From assembly GCA_026419785.1 (NCBI GenBank), contig JAODTK010001610.1, positions 124,001-188,000 of the forward strand: DNA of 64,000 nucleotides. Direction: 5' to 3'. A model generated the notes under the pieces. It was not told where the DNA came from, ran no database searches, and saw only the letters and a program-made list of their open reading frames with translations. This stretch comes from Sclerodactyla briareus (taxonomy: Eukaryota > Echinodermata > Holothuroidea > Dendrochirotida > Sclerodactylidae). The translations under genes were made by a program, and so were the position numbers. Shown here one piece after another: positions 11,431 through 23,053 of this stretch (its first letter is position 1; each line of letters opens with the position of its first letter).

Positions 11431-12960
11431 GGCCTTGTAGAAAGTAAAACAATAGTGCTTGAAATGATTCTCCTCCCACAAGCTTCATTGATTTTCTCCA
11501 AACTTACATTGTAATGGTCATTGGTAGGGGACATTGGAGGTGTTTGGGAGTTTGGAACCCTAGGGCCAAATATATGAACATTCTGCAAAATCTTGTAAAC
11601 TCCTACAAATTCTGTGCACGGGATGCTGTTCAGTCCTAATGATGGTCTAGAAGCTGTATCTTTAGGGGGCCCAGGGATTTGGGACCCAAGGCCCAGTGTC
11701 ATGTGGGACTGTGGCCATTATGTGGAATACTTTAGTGAATGCTAAGGCATCTTTGGGGCAATATGAAGATCATGGTCAAAAGTTGTGAAAGGGGGCACAG
11801 AGTAGGCCATTGTTCAAAACCGCCACCTTGGCCTCATGATCTTGAACATATATTTACCTCATTGACATTAGTCTTTCACTTGGGACATTTGTGCGGTGTG
11901 AGCTACAGCACCATTGGTGCTCTAGTTAGCTCAAAACAGTCTGCTGGTTGAGCTATTGTGATGCCATGTAATATAATATCTATCTATCTATCTATCTATC
12001 TATATATCTATCTTCTATCTATCTATATATCTGTCTGTCTGTCTGGTCTGTCTGTCTGTCTGTCTGTCTGTCACCTCTTGCTTTTTGGAAAACAAAATGT
12101 TTGTACTTGGATGAATCTCGATCCAGCCATTGGCAACATTGTTCATTGACTGATTGGGTAATCTTTGTCCACCTAAGGGTCAAGGTCAAAGGTATTAAAG
12201 GGGCACAAGGGGCGTGGAACACTGCAAAACGCTACGCTTCATAACAAATTTTGGTGCAGAGTGTTGCTGATGTTTGCGTCATAATGAGGGTATATCAGCC
12301 GCTACTTCGGGGTGGTGGTCAGGAACTTCTATGAATTCCACACACATGGTTCTTGAAATGCATCCCCCACAAGCTTCAATTAATTTTCTCAAAGTTACAT
12401 GGAATGTTCTTTGGTAGAGGGCCATTGAGGGCGTCAGGAATTTTGGCCAGGGCCCAGTTGGGCCTGAGGGGCCCATCATGTGAAAAATGCAAAAGCTTTC
12501 CTCTACAAGTTTTGCGTGACAGGTACTGACATTATATTATAATGATGGTCAAACAGACGTACCTTCGGGGTGTTCAAGATTTTTTTTTAACCACGGGCCC
12601 ACTTGGGCCTGAGGGCCCTTTATGGCATTTTCACACATTGTACTTGAAATGCATTCCTTCACAAGTGCAATTGATTTTATTTGAATGTTAAATGCACTGC
12701 TCCTGAGTTAGTGGTCCATCAGGGGAGTTGCCAAATTCTGGCTGAAGGCCCAAGGTGGGCCTAGGGCATCATGTATCACGAAACATGATGCTACAAATTT
12801 TGATACACAGGTTAGTTAGTGCTGATGTTCGGTCATATAATGACAAGTTTTAATAGCCGTATCTCAAGGTCCAGAATTTGGACTTGACTTGAGGCCCAGT
12901 TGGGGCCCGAGCCTCAAGGGCGGCCTATCATTTGCCATCATGCAAAATGGTAGTCCCGCA
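11431..12960 (+). repeat. AGGTCA / CTCCTACAAATTT repeat, copy 2
   Basis: Sister of 7561-8660, with the same words in the same order. It includes a TATC then GTCT microsatellite at 11976-12073, GGTCAAGGTCAAAGGT at 12179-12194, and several GGGCCCATCATGTG units between 12470 and 12950. Units are about 280-300 bp with indels. Overlapping minus-strand frames at 11263-11702 are repeat-derived. Confidence 0.8.
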
Positions 12961-13284
12961 GAAATATACTCAAATCGAATATATAAAACCTATGTTAAGT
13001 TATACTCTCATAAGCACCAATCCTGGAATTGCGACAGCGCCTCAGTGGTAGCAGGCATGAATAGGGTTATGTTCCTGATTGAGTGGGCAATCTTTCAATG
13101 TTGGGACAGTTAAAGCAGTTCAATGTGTGAAATATTGCAAAGGAAGCTTCTCCACCTAATCATGGTCTTTTGTAGTATCTAATAATATTTCGGTACATTT
13201 ATATGGTTTGAAGGCTACAACACCATTGGTGCTCTTGTCTATCTCAATCGCTCCCGAAGGGCCGGAATGAGATATTGTAGTCAG
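12961..13284. other. Non-coding spacer
   Basis: Contains CTCTTGTCTATCTCAA and GCTACAACACCATTGGTGCTC, which also occurs in similar form at 11902-11922, so it is repeat-derived at least in part. No gene seen. Confidence 0.4.
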
Positions 13285-13520
13285 TTTACGATTTCACCTA
13301 TATATACTCTTGATGGTTGCCATAGCACAGTTGCTTTGGTAAAATTACTGGTGGTTAGGAACTATCCACTGAGCGTGTTATGGCAGGGGTGCCCATGGGT
13401 ATTGGGTGGTCCAGTAATGTGGTGCACTCGCAAGGGTGTTAGTGAGGATCAGGGGTTAGGTTCAGGTGTTGCGTAACAAATAAGAAGTTAGGATTTGGGA
13501 GTATACATCTGGAATTTAAA
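13285..13520 (+). repeat. Module shared with 6243-6420 and 7256-7320
   Basis: Compact copy of the module described at 6243. Here GTGCACTCGCAAGGGTG is followed directly by GATCAGGGGTTAGGTTCAGG and ATACATCTGGAATT. Confidence 0.65.
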
Positions 13521-15313
13521 TCTGACCCCTAAACCCAACCCTAATCCTTATATGAATCTCATACAACCAGGTTGACATGGCTATACATTATTATACAACC
13601 ATGCTAATTTAGCAACTTACAGCTTGCAATGGGAATTTCCTTTTAATTTAAAGGACACTGCAGGATGATTTATACAGAAGCTAATTAATAAGGCTGGATA
13701 AAAAACGAAATGGTCAGTCCAAACCGGAAAGTTCATAGGACTTTCCGTATGGAGTTATAGTCATTTGAAGGTTGTGTATTGTGAAGCTGTGTATGCGCTG
13801 AAGATCGAAATGCATCCATTCATGCAATATAAATGAAGTGTCACACTGCACAAACACCTGCAAACATTCTTGGTTTTTATACTGAAATTCAAACCTTAAT
13901 TTCACTGTGAAAAGCATTTAGTCTATGGGAGAGATTGCTGTAGTGGGGTTGGTAGGTGTTGATGGTTTCGTTGGGAGAGAAAAGACAAACCAAAATTCTG
14001 CTAAGTTTTGACTTATTCAACAAAAGCAAACAATCAAATAATAGATATTTCCATGTGTGGAATGGTTTTGACGTTGTGCGTGATTGCACAATTGGGTTCC
14101 CCCCAATTTCTCTGCTTACTGACCCAAAAACTTTGAAGGCCAATAACTCCACATAGGAGGAACATCGTAGTTGAAATGGGGTTTTGGGACCTATAGTTAC
14201 AGTTTCCTTGTTGTATCCAAGCCTGCAGTTGTTTAAGCAACAGTTGTACTAGCCAGGCTTTAGCGAGTATAGACTAGGCCTAGCCTACTAAAGGGTAGTT
14301 TAACTTAACATCGGGTGGTTATAGCCCCTTATACCCTAAACTTGTTAGGGGCTTAGTCAGAATAGAATTAAATAATTGTACTGACAAAAATGGCACCAGT
14401 AACTTCACTTCACACCCTTTTCTGAGCCCAGAACAAGTTATTACTGGTAGTATTACACCCTCCATTGTTGAAGCTAACAAACAACAAGCATGGCAGCTAA
14501 AGTTTCAGACTATTTGAGTCTGTCCAGTGATTGTTTCGCGTGATGGCTGCTTGTGAGCTAGCAGACCCTCCCGACATATTGTCACAGGATGAATCCCATA
14601 TCATAATAGGACGGGAAATATGAAGAGAAAATACATTCAAAGTGCAGAGCCAGATTCAGGTGAATGTATACAAATTCACTCAGACGAATGTGTACTATCA
14701 GATAAGGGCAGAATGGATACAGCCTTCTGAGGAGCTAAACCCCTAATTGGCCAAAAAGGGAAAAACAAAACGGGTATATTTGGGGAAGGGGACAACATGA
14801 GTGAATGGAATCAGATGTAGGTGTGTGCTGCCTTAGTCAGTGTTATTCCTCAATAAGAGAATAAAAATTGCGCACAGTTCGGAGGAAAATGAGAGGCTCA
14901 AGAACGGGTCGCCGCTCATCCCTCTCATCAGAAGAGGAATACACGAGAAAAGTTAGCCTAGCCTAATGATATTTGCAAAATAGTTGGAGAATGACTGCTA
15001 TAAATATTTGCATTCCCCCGGTCGGAAAATGGAATTCATACCCATCCGATATGAAAGAGCGGGACAAACCTCGAAGACTTCATTTTCAAACCTAAACAAA
15101 TCGTCTTGGAAGACTTGGTCAAGAAGCTCCTACCGGAATCGAGACCATCTCCTGCCACTGCACACTTACAGTGCACCAACCGCTGGTTTAGACAGCTATT
15201 CCAGGCGATTTCATGCGGTATAATTTCCTGAAGGTTCTGAACTTCTGCAGAGTGAATTTTCAGTGATGCCAATGAGATAATGCAACTCCGGGGATTGCCC
15301 TCTTGTTCTAAAA
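13521..15313. other. Single-copy non-coding DNA
   Basis: No repeat sister in the window. Two opposing frames overlap at 14984-15344 (79 codons plus, 102 codons minus). The minus frame has an ordinary amino-acid composition, but I see neither a start context nor a confident splice pair. I record it as unproven and not as a gene. Confidence 0.4.
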
Positions 15314-16735
15314 ATTTTGGTCCATCTTCTTTGAAATACCTCACAAGCTGTTCCTTTATTTGACTAGAAACTGAATGAAATAGTAATATTGCATTATATT
15401 CATTTTATTTGATAATAGCTTCCAATCGGAACATTGAATCCTGCTGTCATTGAAGGGGACTGACCGTTTTTTTTCCCCCGCCACACGCACAGAGCTCAAT
15501 TACTGGGGGTAAGCAACCAAAGGGAAATATATTCTACCAATTAGAGTGAAAGTACAATAGCTACTAGTTTTCTCGCCTAAACAAAGTTCAGCAAGTGACC
15601 TACGATCTACAAGTGTTGGAACAAATCTTCCCGTAATACCGTTTTTGCAGCTAGACAGTCAGTGTAAGCATGATTATTTTCTGCACAATGGTGTGAGTTG
15701 CATGTATGTGTATTCCCTATAACTAATAAATGATCCCTATACAATGGGTAGGTTATTTAAGGTGACTAGAGGTCTAAGTTCAGAATTCTTGTAAACAGTA
15801 TAATGCGCTGATTCTCTTTTGAAAGATTCCCGCAAACTAGTCGAACCCACCCAGCAGTTTAAAATTTTTGAAATGTATCTCTGTCAAAGGCTAAAGTGAA
15901 CCTTCTTTACCTCTTTCAGTCCGATGTAGCCCATGATTCAGGGTCTCATCTAGACTGTGGCGACTCTGGGATTGTCCGTTCGGCCCCAGAGCCCATTTCG
16001 GTGAGTTCACCTCGGGTTTACAGCTTCATTTCAATCTCTGCTCCAGAGATGATAGAAGGGCAATGTTGATGTGCATCATGAATAACACTAAAATTGACAA
16101 TGCAATTCTAAACCACTCTAATAGGCTGAGATACAACACTGGGAGGAGTTATACTGACGGAAGAACTAAAAACCAAATCTTTATCGGTCTACATGTGGCA
16201 ACCCTACACATCACTTCCTAAAGTTTAGGGAAAAAATAGCTGGATGGGGGAGCTGATGAAAACTTCCTCTTAATTTAAGGGAACTCCAAGAGGGTAATTG
16301 GAGCAATTCATGTCTAAGTATGGTCTGATTTATTTTGATGGTTTTAAACCATTTTGGTGCATCTTCTTTGAAATACCTCACAAACTATTCCTTTATTTCG
16401 GCTAGAAACTGATTGAGATAGTAATAGTAATATCGCATTATATTCCTTTTTCAAATAAAGCTTCCAATCGTAACATCGAATCCAGCTGTTATTCAAGGGG
16501 CTGACCTCCGGAACCTTAATCCCGCATTACTGCAAGAGCTCAATCTACTGGAGGGGTAAGTCTGACCAAAGGAACATATATTCTACCAATGATTGAAAGT
16601 ACAATAGCTACTAGTTTTCTCGCCTGCCACAAATTCAGAGAGAGACCTACAATCCCTGCAAAAAGTGTTGGAACAAATCTGCACATAATGCCGTTATTGC
16701 AGCTGGGAAGTGCACAGTCAATTCCATAGCACAAC
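15314..16735 (+). repeat. 1037-bp tandem duplication, second unit truncated
   Basis: ATTTTGGTCCATCTTCTTTG at 15314 recurs as ATTTTGGTGCATCTTCTTTG at 16351. The following about 360 bp are co-linear: AAATACCTCACAA, GAAACTGA, GCATTATATTC, TTCCAATCG, AGCTCAAT, ATATATTCTACCAAT and GTACAATAGCTACTAGTTTT. The rest of unit 1 (15695-16215) is the sister of 5585-6110. Unit 2 breaks off before that part. Confidence 0.8.
15920..16000 (+). CDS. Candidate exon A, 27 codons, phase 0/0
   Basis: Open segment between CTCTTTCAG and GTGAGTTCAC, two good splice signals. It reads SDVAHDSGSHLDCGDSGIV and then RSAPEPIS, with no stop. Its length is a multiple of three, so it can be included or skipped without a frame change. 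It sits in a duplicated module whose sister at 5804-5883 is broken. This may be an expressed exon in a duplicated intron, or a repeat with fortuitous splice sites. It ends in phase 0, which fits exon B at 18568. No domain is recognised. Confidence 0.4.
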
Positions 16736-16823
16736 AAACCCACCATACCCCCCCCCCCCCCATTTCAATGCTGTTCAGGAATTTGAGACAAGAGTCTCAA
16801 CTAGGGGTTTGCCACTTTGTTTG

Positions 16824-18452
16824 AATGAATACGAGTCATCTCACCTGAATATTGATTTGAGTCATCTCACTTGACCCCCATGATTACTGAATTGAGTCAT
16901 CTCACCTGAGCCCCATGAATACTGAATTGAGTCATCTCACCTGAGCCCCATGAATACGAGTCATCTCACCTGAGCCATGAATATTGAATTGAGTCATCTC
17001 ACCTGAGCCCCATTAATATTGAATTGAGTCATTCTCACCTGAGCCCTGTGAATACGAGTCATCTCACTTGACCCCCATGATTACTGAATTGAGTCATCTC
17101 ACCTGAGCCCCATGAATACTGAATTGAGTCATCTCACCTGAGCCCCATGAATCGAGTCATCTCACATGAGCCCCATGAATATTGAATTGAGTCATCTCAC
17201 TTGACCCCCATGATTACTGAATTGAGTCATCTCACTTGAGCCCCCCATAAATACGAGTCATCTCACCTGAGCCCCATGAATAATGAATTGAGTCATCTCA
17301 CCTGAGCCCCATTAATATTGAATTGAGTCATCTCACCAGAGCCCCATGAATACGAGTCATCTCACATGAGCCCCATGAATACGAGTCATATCACCTGAGC
17401 CCCATGAATACGAGTCATCTCACCTGAGCCCCAAGAATACGAATCATCTCACCTGACCCCCAAGAATACGAGTCATCTCACCTGAGCCCCAGGAATACGA
17501 GTCATATCACTTGAGCCCCGTGAATACTGAGTCATCTCACCTGAGCCCAGAATACGAGTCATACTCACTGACCCCATAAATATGAATTGTAGTCAGCTCA
17601 CCTGACCCCATGAATACTGAGGAGTCTTCCTCACCTGAGCGCCCCCAGTGAATGCTTGTGTAATTGTGAGACATACTCAACATGAGCCCAAGTATATACT
17701 GGAAATTGAAGGCATTCACCTGAGAGCCCCATGAATGTTGTAATGAGACAGCTCACATGAGCCCCATGAATACTGAACTTGAGTCATCTCCCTGAGCCCC
17801 ATGAATATTAAATTGAGTCATCTCACCTGAGCCCCATGAATACTGAAGTGAGTCATCTCAACCTGACCCCATGAATTCTGAATTGAGTCATCTCACCTGA
17901 GCCCCAGAAGGCTGTAATGAGACAATCTCACATGAGCCCCATGTATACTGACTTGAGGCATCTCACTGAGCCCCATGAATATTGAATTTTGGGAGTCATC
18001 TCACCTGGCCCCATGACATATAAATTGAGTTCCTCACCTGAGCCCCATTGAATACGACTTGAGTCATCTGACCTGTGCCCCATGAATAATGAATTGAGTC
18101 ATCTCACCTGAGCCCCATGAATACGGAATTGAGTCATCTCACCGAGCCAGATGAATTGGAATTGAGTCATCTCACATGAGCCCCATGAATGTTGTATTGA
18201 GACATCTCACATGGAGCCCCAGGATTACTGAATCGAGGCATCTCACCTGTGCCCCATGAATACTGAGTTACGTCATCTCACATGCGCCCCCATGAATACT
18301 GAAATTGAGTGATCTCACCTGAGCACCCTGAATATGAATGAGTCATCTCACCTAAGCCCCATGAATACTGAGTTGGTCATCTCACTGAGCCCCAAGAATA
18401 ACTGAATCTATCATCTCCCTGAGCCCCATGAATACGGAGTTGAGTCATCTCA
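16824..18452 (+). repeat. Minisatellite of 35-bp and 29-bp units
   Basis: About 1.63 kb of direct repeats. The long unit is GAGTCATCTCACCTGAGCCC followed by CATGAATACTGAATT (35 bp). The short unit lacks TGAATT (29 bp). Units with a TT before GAGTCA contain TTGAGTCA, the AP-1-type heptamer TGAGTCA. Short units carry CGAGTCA instead. A TTGACCCCCATGATTACTG variant unit recurs about every 150-300 bp in the left part. The right half is more diverged. It lies in the interval just upstream of candidate exon B. Confidence 0.95.
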
Positions 18453-18567
18453 TGAGGTGAGTCTGGAGTTGTGACGCTCAGAGCATACAATCTTTCCACT
18501 AACAATCGCTGGCTCTTTCCTCACTTTGGTCTTTTCTTTTTTTTATTGTTCCTCTTTTCAAAAACAG

Positions 18568-18663
18568 GCACCAACATGTGATCGGTGGACCAATCAGCAC
18601 CCGCCCAACCTTCCATTAACAGTCAGTGTTCCCATAACATCTTTCAAGGTGGAGCGTGAGCAG
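18568..18663 (+). CDS. Candidate exon B, 32 codons, phase 0/0
   Basis: The acceptor is a T-rich tract ending CAAAAACAG and the donor is GTATGTG. The frame reads APTCDRWTNQHPPN, then LPLTVSVPITSFKVEREQ, without a stop. The other two frames stop. The codon sequence looks like ordinary protein and the flanks are not part of the neighbouring minisatellite or satellite. It joins in phase to exon C. Product unknown; it may be a linker followed by the start of a structured domain. Not seen elsewhere in the window. Confidence 0.6.
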
Positions 18664-18759
18664 GTATGTGAATGAGGGACATCAAATATTTTTTATTAGA
18701 AGAAAAAGCACCCTGAACTCCATTCTAACTTCTATAAATACTAACGCTGCACGGTCACT

Positions 18760-19264
18760 TCGGAGGTAGTCAGAGGTCAAAGTACAGAAAACCTGGTAAC
18801 ACGATAATAAGTCCAGAATGGTGGTCGATCAAGTGAAATTGTTGGTGCATGGCTGCTAATGGGGAATACAGGAAGCCTATGTGATTTCAGGTCGCGAGTC
18901 AAGTTGGGTCAAAAGTAGATAATTGTGACAAGTCGATATTTGGCTAATTGGATTGTCAAACATAATAACTCACCAGGTGGATGAATGAAGCTCATTCTTG
19001 GTAGTTGTGTTCCCATGATGAGTACATGAACCTATTGTTCTGGGCAGGTCAGAGCGTCACCAGAGTGTCAAAGTCTGAAAATCTTGAAATTCAGTGTATA
19101 GCTTTCTTTTCAAGAGTATAGGCACCTATTGGTTGGTGGGAACAAAATGGAAAATTTGGTCAAGACGTGACGTTGCCCATAAAACTCCAATTTTTCCTTG
19201 TGTCTAAGTATAGGTTGTCAGAAGAGTCAAGGAATCACTAAGCATTTTTGGCTTTCTGGTTAAA
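18760..19264 (+). repeat. 310-bp satellite family, second locus with the same right end
   Basis: About 1.6 units of the family at 570-2778. It ends in the same terminal segment: AGAGTCAAGGAATCACTAAG, then CATTTTTGGCTTTCTGGTTA, against CCTTTTGGCTTTTCTGGTTA at 2778. A shared, abrupt right end indicates a mobile element with internal tandem units and not a pure satellite. Confidence 0.85.
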
Positions 19265-19344
19265 TTTTGTGATATTGAGTACGTTAGCGTCAATGAGAGG
19301 ATTCTCCAGTCTGTACACTTACTGACTTTCAACTGTCATTACAG

Positions 19345-19378
19345 CTCCTGCGCATCTGCAACATTCCGTGCAGCACTG
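19345..19378 (+). CDS. Candidate exon C, 34 bp, phase 0/1
   Basis: The acceptor is CTGTCATTACAG and the donor is GTAAGT, a consensus donor. It reads LLRICNIPCST plus the first base of a glycine or alanine codon. It continues exon B in phase (KVEREQ then LLRICN) and supplies the G that completes the first codon of exon D. The short length makes it weak alone; the matching phases on both sides are the main support. Confidence 0.55.
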
Positions 19379-22300
19379 GTAAGTTTTTCCATATCACCAG
19401 GTGTATATATACGCTAGATATAGACAACTGTGACATGATTTATGTTCAAAGATACAATGCAGTTCTGGGTGTGCAGCGGTGACTTAGGCTACACTGGTCC
19501 CACAGGAGTCGAAGTAATTTAAGGTCATCAGGGACTTTTTTGCATAAATTTAGGTTGTTCATTCAAAGTTTGTTGGATTATAATTAGGGTTCTAGCATGT
19601 GCCTTGTTGAGATATTCCAATTGACTTCGATATTTTAGGCTTCTATGACATCCCACAGGGGGAAAAACTTTAGACCTTGCATTAGTAAATGCTGCATTTT
19701 TGCGCCATGATGGAAGACAGGACAAAAAAGCTAGCCACAAGAAAGTAATGAGAATTCTCTAATATTTTGTGAACAATTCGCTGTTCCTATTGGGATATTC
19801 ATATGTAAATTTGTTCGGTACAATATTGTCTAAGTCCATGTTTTACATGACTTTGTATTATAGGGGACCGTGCGCCCCTGTGATGTCCAGAAAAATTTCA
19901 CCATAGCTGAGTGTGCCTTATCGGGTCACTCGAATCGGCTGAAAATTTTGTCATGAGTTAAACAAATAGATGTACCAAGAGTTCATCATATTTACATGAC
20001 AGCTGGCCAATTATGATAGTTATGTCATTGATATGATTGGGTCTGTTGCAATGGGGGATACGATATTTTTGCAACCGGTCTGATGATAAACAATCGGTTT
20101 GAAGATGCTTGTGCAAGAAATGATGGTGATTGTCGATGGCAATAATGAAATGAGGCTGATAATGATGATGATATGGAGATGTTTCCGCTGGTATAATTAT
20201 GCTAGTGCGTTAGGGATGTATCTACAATTATTTATGGTTCTGGCAGCAGGCGTGGACGGGATGCGGTGGCTGTTGAAATGGCCCATTGTTAGCAGCGTCT
20301 GGCAAAGGAAGCTCCAGGCGGACGCCTCCGCCAACCTCAGCAAGCCTGTATTTGTTGTAAAAGAGAGTCATAAGTAATCTGCGGTTGCGCCGGCTCACGC
20401 CCGTGGAGAGAGCGATGTCCAAACCGATTGTTAGTGGTCTATTCAGCGCGAGAGAACAGACCTTAGATACATAGCCAACAAAAAGAAATGAAGTCCCTGG
20501 TTTCATTAGTATCGGTACACTGTACGCTGATATTATTACTGGGACGTACATATTTTACCACATACAAGTGCGAAATGGGAGTGTTGATTTTTCTAGCACG
20601 TGTATTTACATTTCATTTTGATAACGTTTCTGCTGTCACAAGTTATGTAGGAAATTTAATATAATTCCCAATTGCTGTTTGTGTCTTATTTTTACCCATA
20701 TAGTCATTCCCCTATATACAAGACCGCCGAAAATTAGCAATAATATTTGCCGTATACGTAGTATGATCGGTACTGATGCTACGCGACTTCCCTATTACGG
20801 TCTTACTCTTTTTCCTTGACATAATTTCATGACTTTTACCCAGTTCCCACTCCAGAAAACGGCCCATAACTCGAAAACGGAGAGGGATTTTCGAACTTCC
20901 GGTGGTTAAGCGGATCCTAAACCTATTTAAGATGTCTTTCCATCGGTACCACTTTTGAAGAAAATCTAGTCGTAGCCCGGTGTGCTCCGACCAATGGTCA
21001 GTTCCGCAGCAAAAGTTATAGCAACTAGACGGGCTAGACCGATTTTATCGGAAGACGGTAAAGATGGAAAGGAGGCATCCTTCAATGGTTTTTAGGAATC
21101 CGCGAAAAAGTGAGGAAACCTCCCGTTTATAGAGGATGAGCGATTTTTCTGTAGCGGTACACAATCTTTCTGCCCAATAAAGTCGGAGCCGTGGAAGCCA
21201 ATCTACTATTGTATTGTTTTGTAATGTGCTTTCATGTACGAAGCTGTGTGCGTTTTTAGAACAACCAGGCATATGTAACATGTTTGCCATACGGTGTCAC
21301 ACGATCGCGAATCATTAGCCCCACCATAGACCACCACCATAGCCACCAGTGTCGTAGCTTTATTGATTTTTAAAGGAAAAGTAAAGAACAAACTAGGAGA
21401 GAAACCATCTTTTTCATTCACCGCTTGGGGAAGAACGTGCATTGACAGTTTTACCACCCAATTTATTGGACTTACATGACTGTTAGGAGCAATTCATGAA
21501 TTTCAGGCTGGAAAATGGAAAAAGCAAAATTCATGACTTTACGGGTTTCCCATGATCCGTACGAACCATTCTCTTATAAAATCAAGGCAATACGCCACCT
21601 AGGTGAAATCAACATAATTGTCACAAAGCTTATTTGTAAGCCAGTGAAGTAGAAAAGACGAAAGGAAGCTCACTGGGCCAGAGAGGCTCGAAAAAGGTTG
21701 CAAAATACTTTCAAAATGTTAGGCCCTCCCACCTACAGATTACATAGTGATTGACACGACTATGTAAAAAAGTGTATGTGAAAAAAAAAAAAAATTTACA
21801 ATATCGATACGGATATTGAGGCTGTAAAACGGATTAAGGAGCGCCGAGAAAGAATGCACGGCAGGCAATTGAGCTGAGAATTGGTGTTAATAGGAATAGC
21901 CTGATGACTACTAAAAAATATCACATTATTTCCGGGATGACACCCGTTACATGTTCAACACCACTACTCGTTGACCTGTGACTAACATTAACCGAAGGTT
22001 CGTATATATTGGCTGCTATACTATAATCAGTGAAAAGAAACGATCGACAGAGTAGAGTAAGTAGGCTTATTCACAATTCACTACTCGACGGCGTCGCTCT
22101 CCTCATGTTTGCTCAGCCCTATGTAGCCATTTCAGCAGAGATTTTAGATGTTTTGCAAAAACTGGAATAAGCGATGTACTTGTACAGTATCTCGCCGGAA
22201 CTTGCATCGCAAGGGCTGGATGGGCCTTATGATAGACATTCCAGCTACCAGCACTGTTCAGCCTTTGCCGTTGCTCTTAGCGGGGGCCCTCGCCAGTAAA

Positions 22301-22891
22301 AGTAACAAGTATACGGTTCCTCTGCCTGCAGAAGGGTTGGGGGGGGGCATACAAAGGGCCCCGATGTGGCCTAACTTTCAGACATCACGTTAGATGTTTG
22401 TAGAAATGGGGGGAGAGAGGAAGAGGTCCTTATTGTAATTCACTCAATAGCCAGTTAGCACCCTGTTGTTTTCACGGTGAGTCGACATTCAGACTATTCC
22501 AACGAAAAGGAGTGGGCTACCAACAAAATAACCCGTTTCCCTTTCTTTTATATTGAATAGCATGGAGGGGGGGGGTTTGAGAAATACAGAGAACCCACTC
22601 CATACACTCTCGCAAAATGAAACAAAAATCATGTTTCCGTAACGCAGTTATCATGCATGGGAAATGTGCCTAGTTAGGATACGCAAACCTTCAGGCTTAA
22701 AATCTATTTGCGCCGCTCGAAATCTATTTCAATTATTTTTGGTCTCAGGAGAAATGAGTAAAGTTTCAGGGAGAGAGAAGTGAGGAAACTCCCCCCCCCC
22801 CCATACCCTAGGCAATTATCCACGTGATCCCTACTCCAATGCCAATAAAATATATCATTCCCCAATATGTTTTATTTTGTCATTCCCTCAG
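19379..22891. other. Intron-like single-copy DNA
   Basis: Lies between exons C and D. No sister copies found in the window. It contains CCCATAACTCGAAAACGGAG (20862-20881) and a poly-A run at 21781. The small frames at 20099-20377, 21045-21457 and 22148-22393 have no splice support that I trust. Confidence 0.4.
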
Positions 22892-23053
22892 CTCCATACC
22901 ACCAGCCTCCCTTGGTACCACCAGGCTTTTGCAGCACTGTACAATCAGTATTGACTAGGATACAGATAGTGCCAGACAGCGGAGTGGCATGGGATCCGCC
23001 CATCCAATGGATAGGAAACTCACAAATACTAACAGATAGCTGGCGTAAACAAA
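22892..23053 (+). CDS. Candidate exon D, 162 bp, phase 1/1
   Basis: The acceptor is a pyrimidine-rich tract ending TCCCTCAG and the donor is GTTAGT just before an in-frame TAG. With the G from exon C the first codon is Ala. The frame reads APYHQPPLVPPGFCSTVQSV, then LTRIQIVPDSGVAWDPP, then IQWIGNSQILTDSWRKQ. It is proline-rich at the start and then mixed polar and hydrophobic. No family recognised. The unbroken length and phase match make it one of the better exons here. Confidence 0.55.

Noticed and set aside
15036-15344. Minus-strand 102-codon frame
   Set aside because: Ordinary composition, but no splice pair, domain or neighbour supports it, and its start overlaps the first unit of the 1037-bp duplication.
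16824-18452. CRISPR-like array of regular repeats
   Set aside because: The repeats are head-to-tail with no unique spacers, and the context is eukaryotic. It is a minisatellite.
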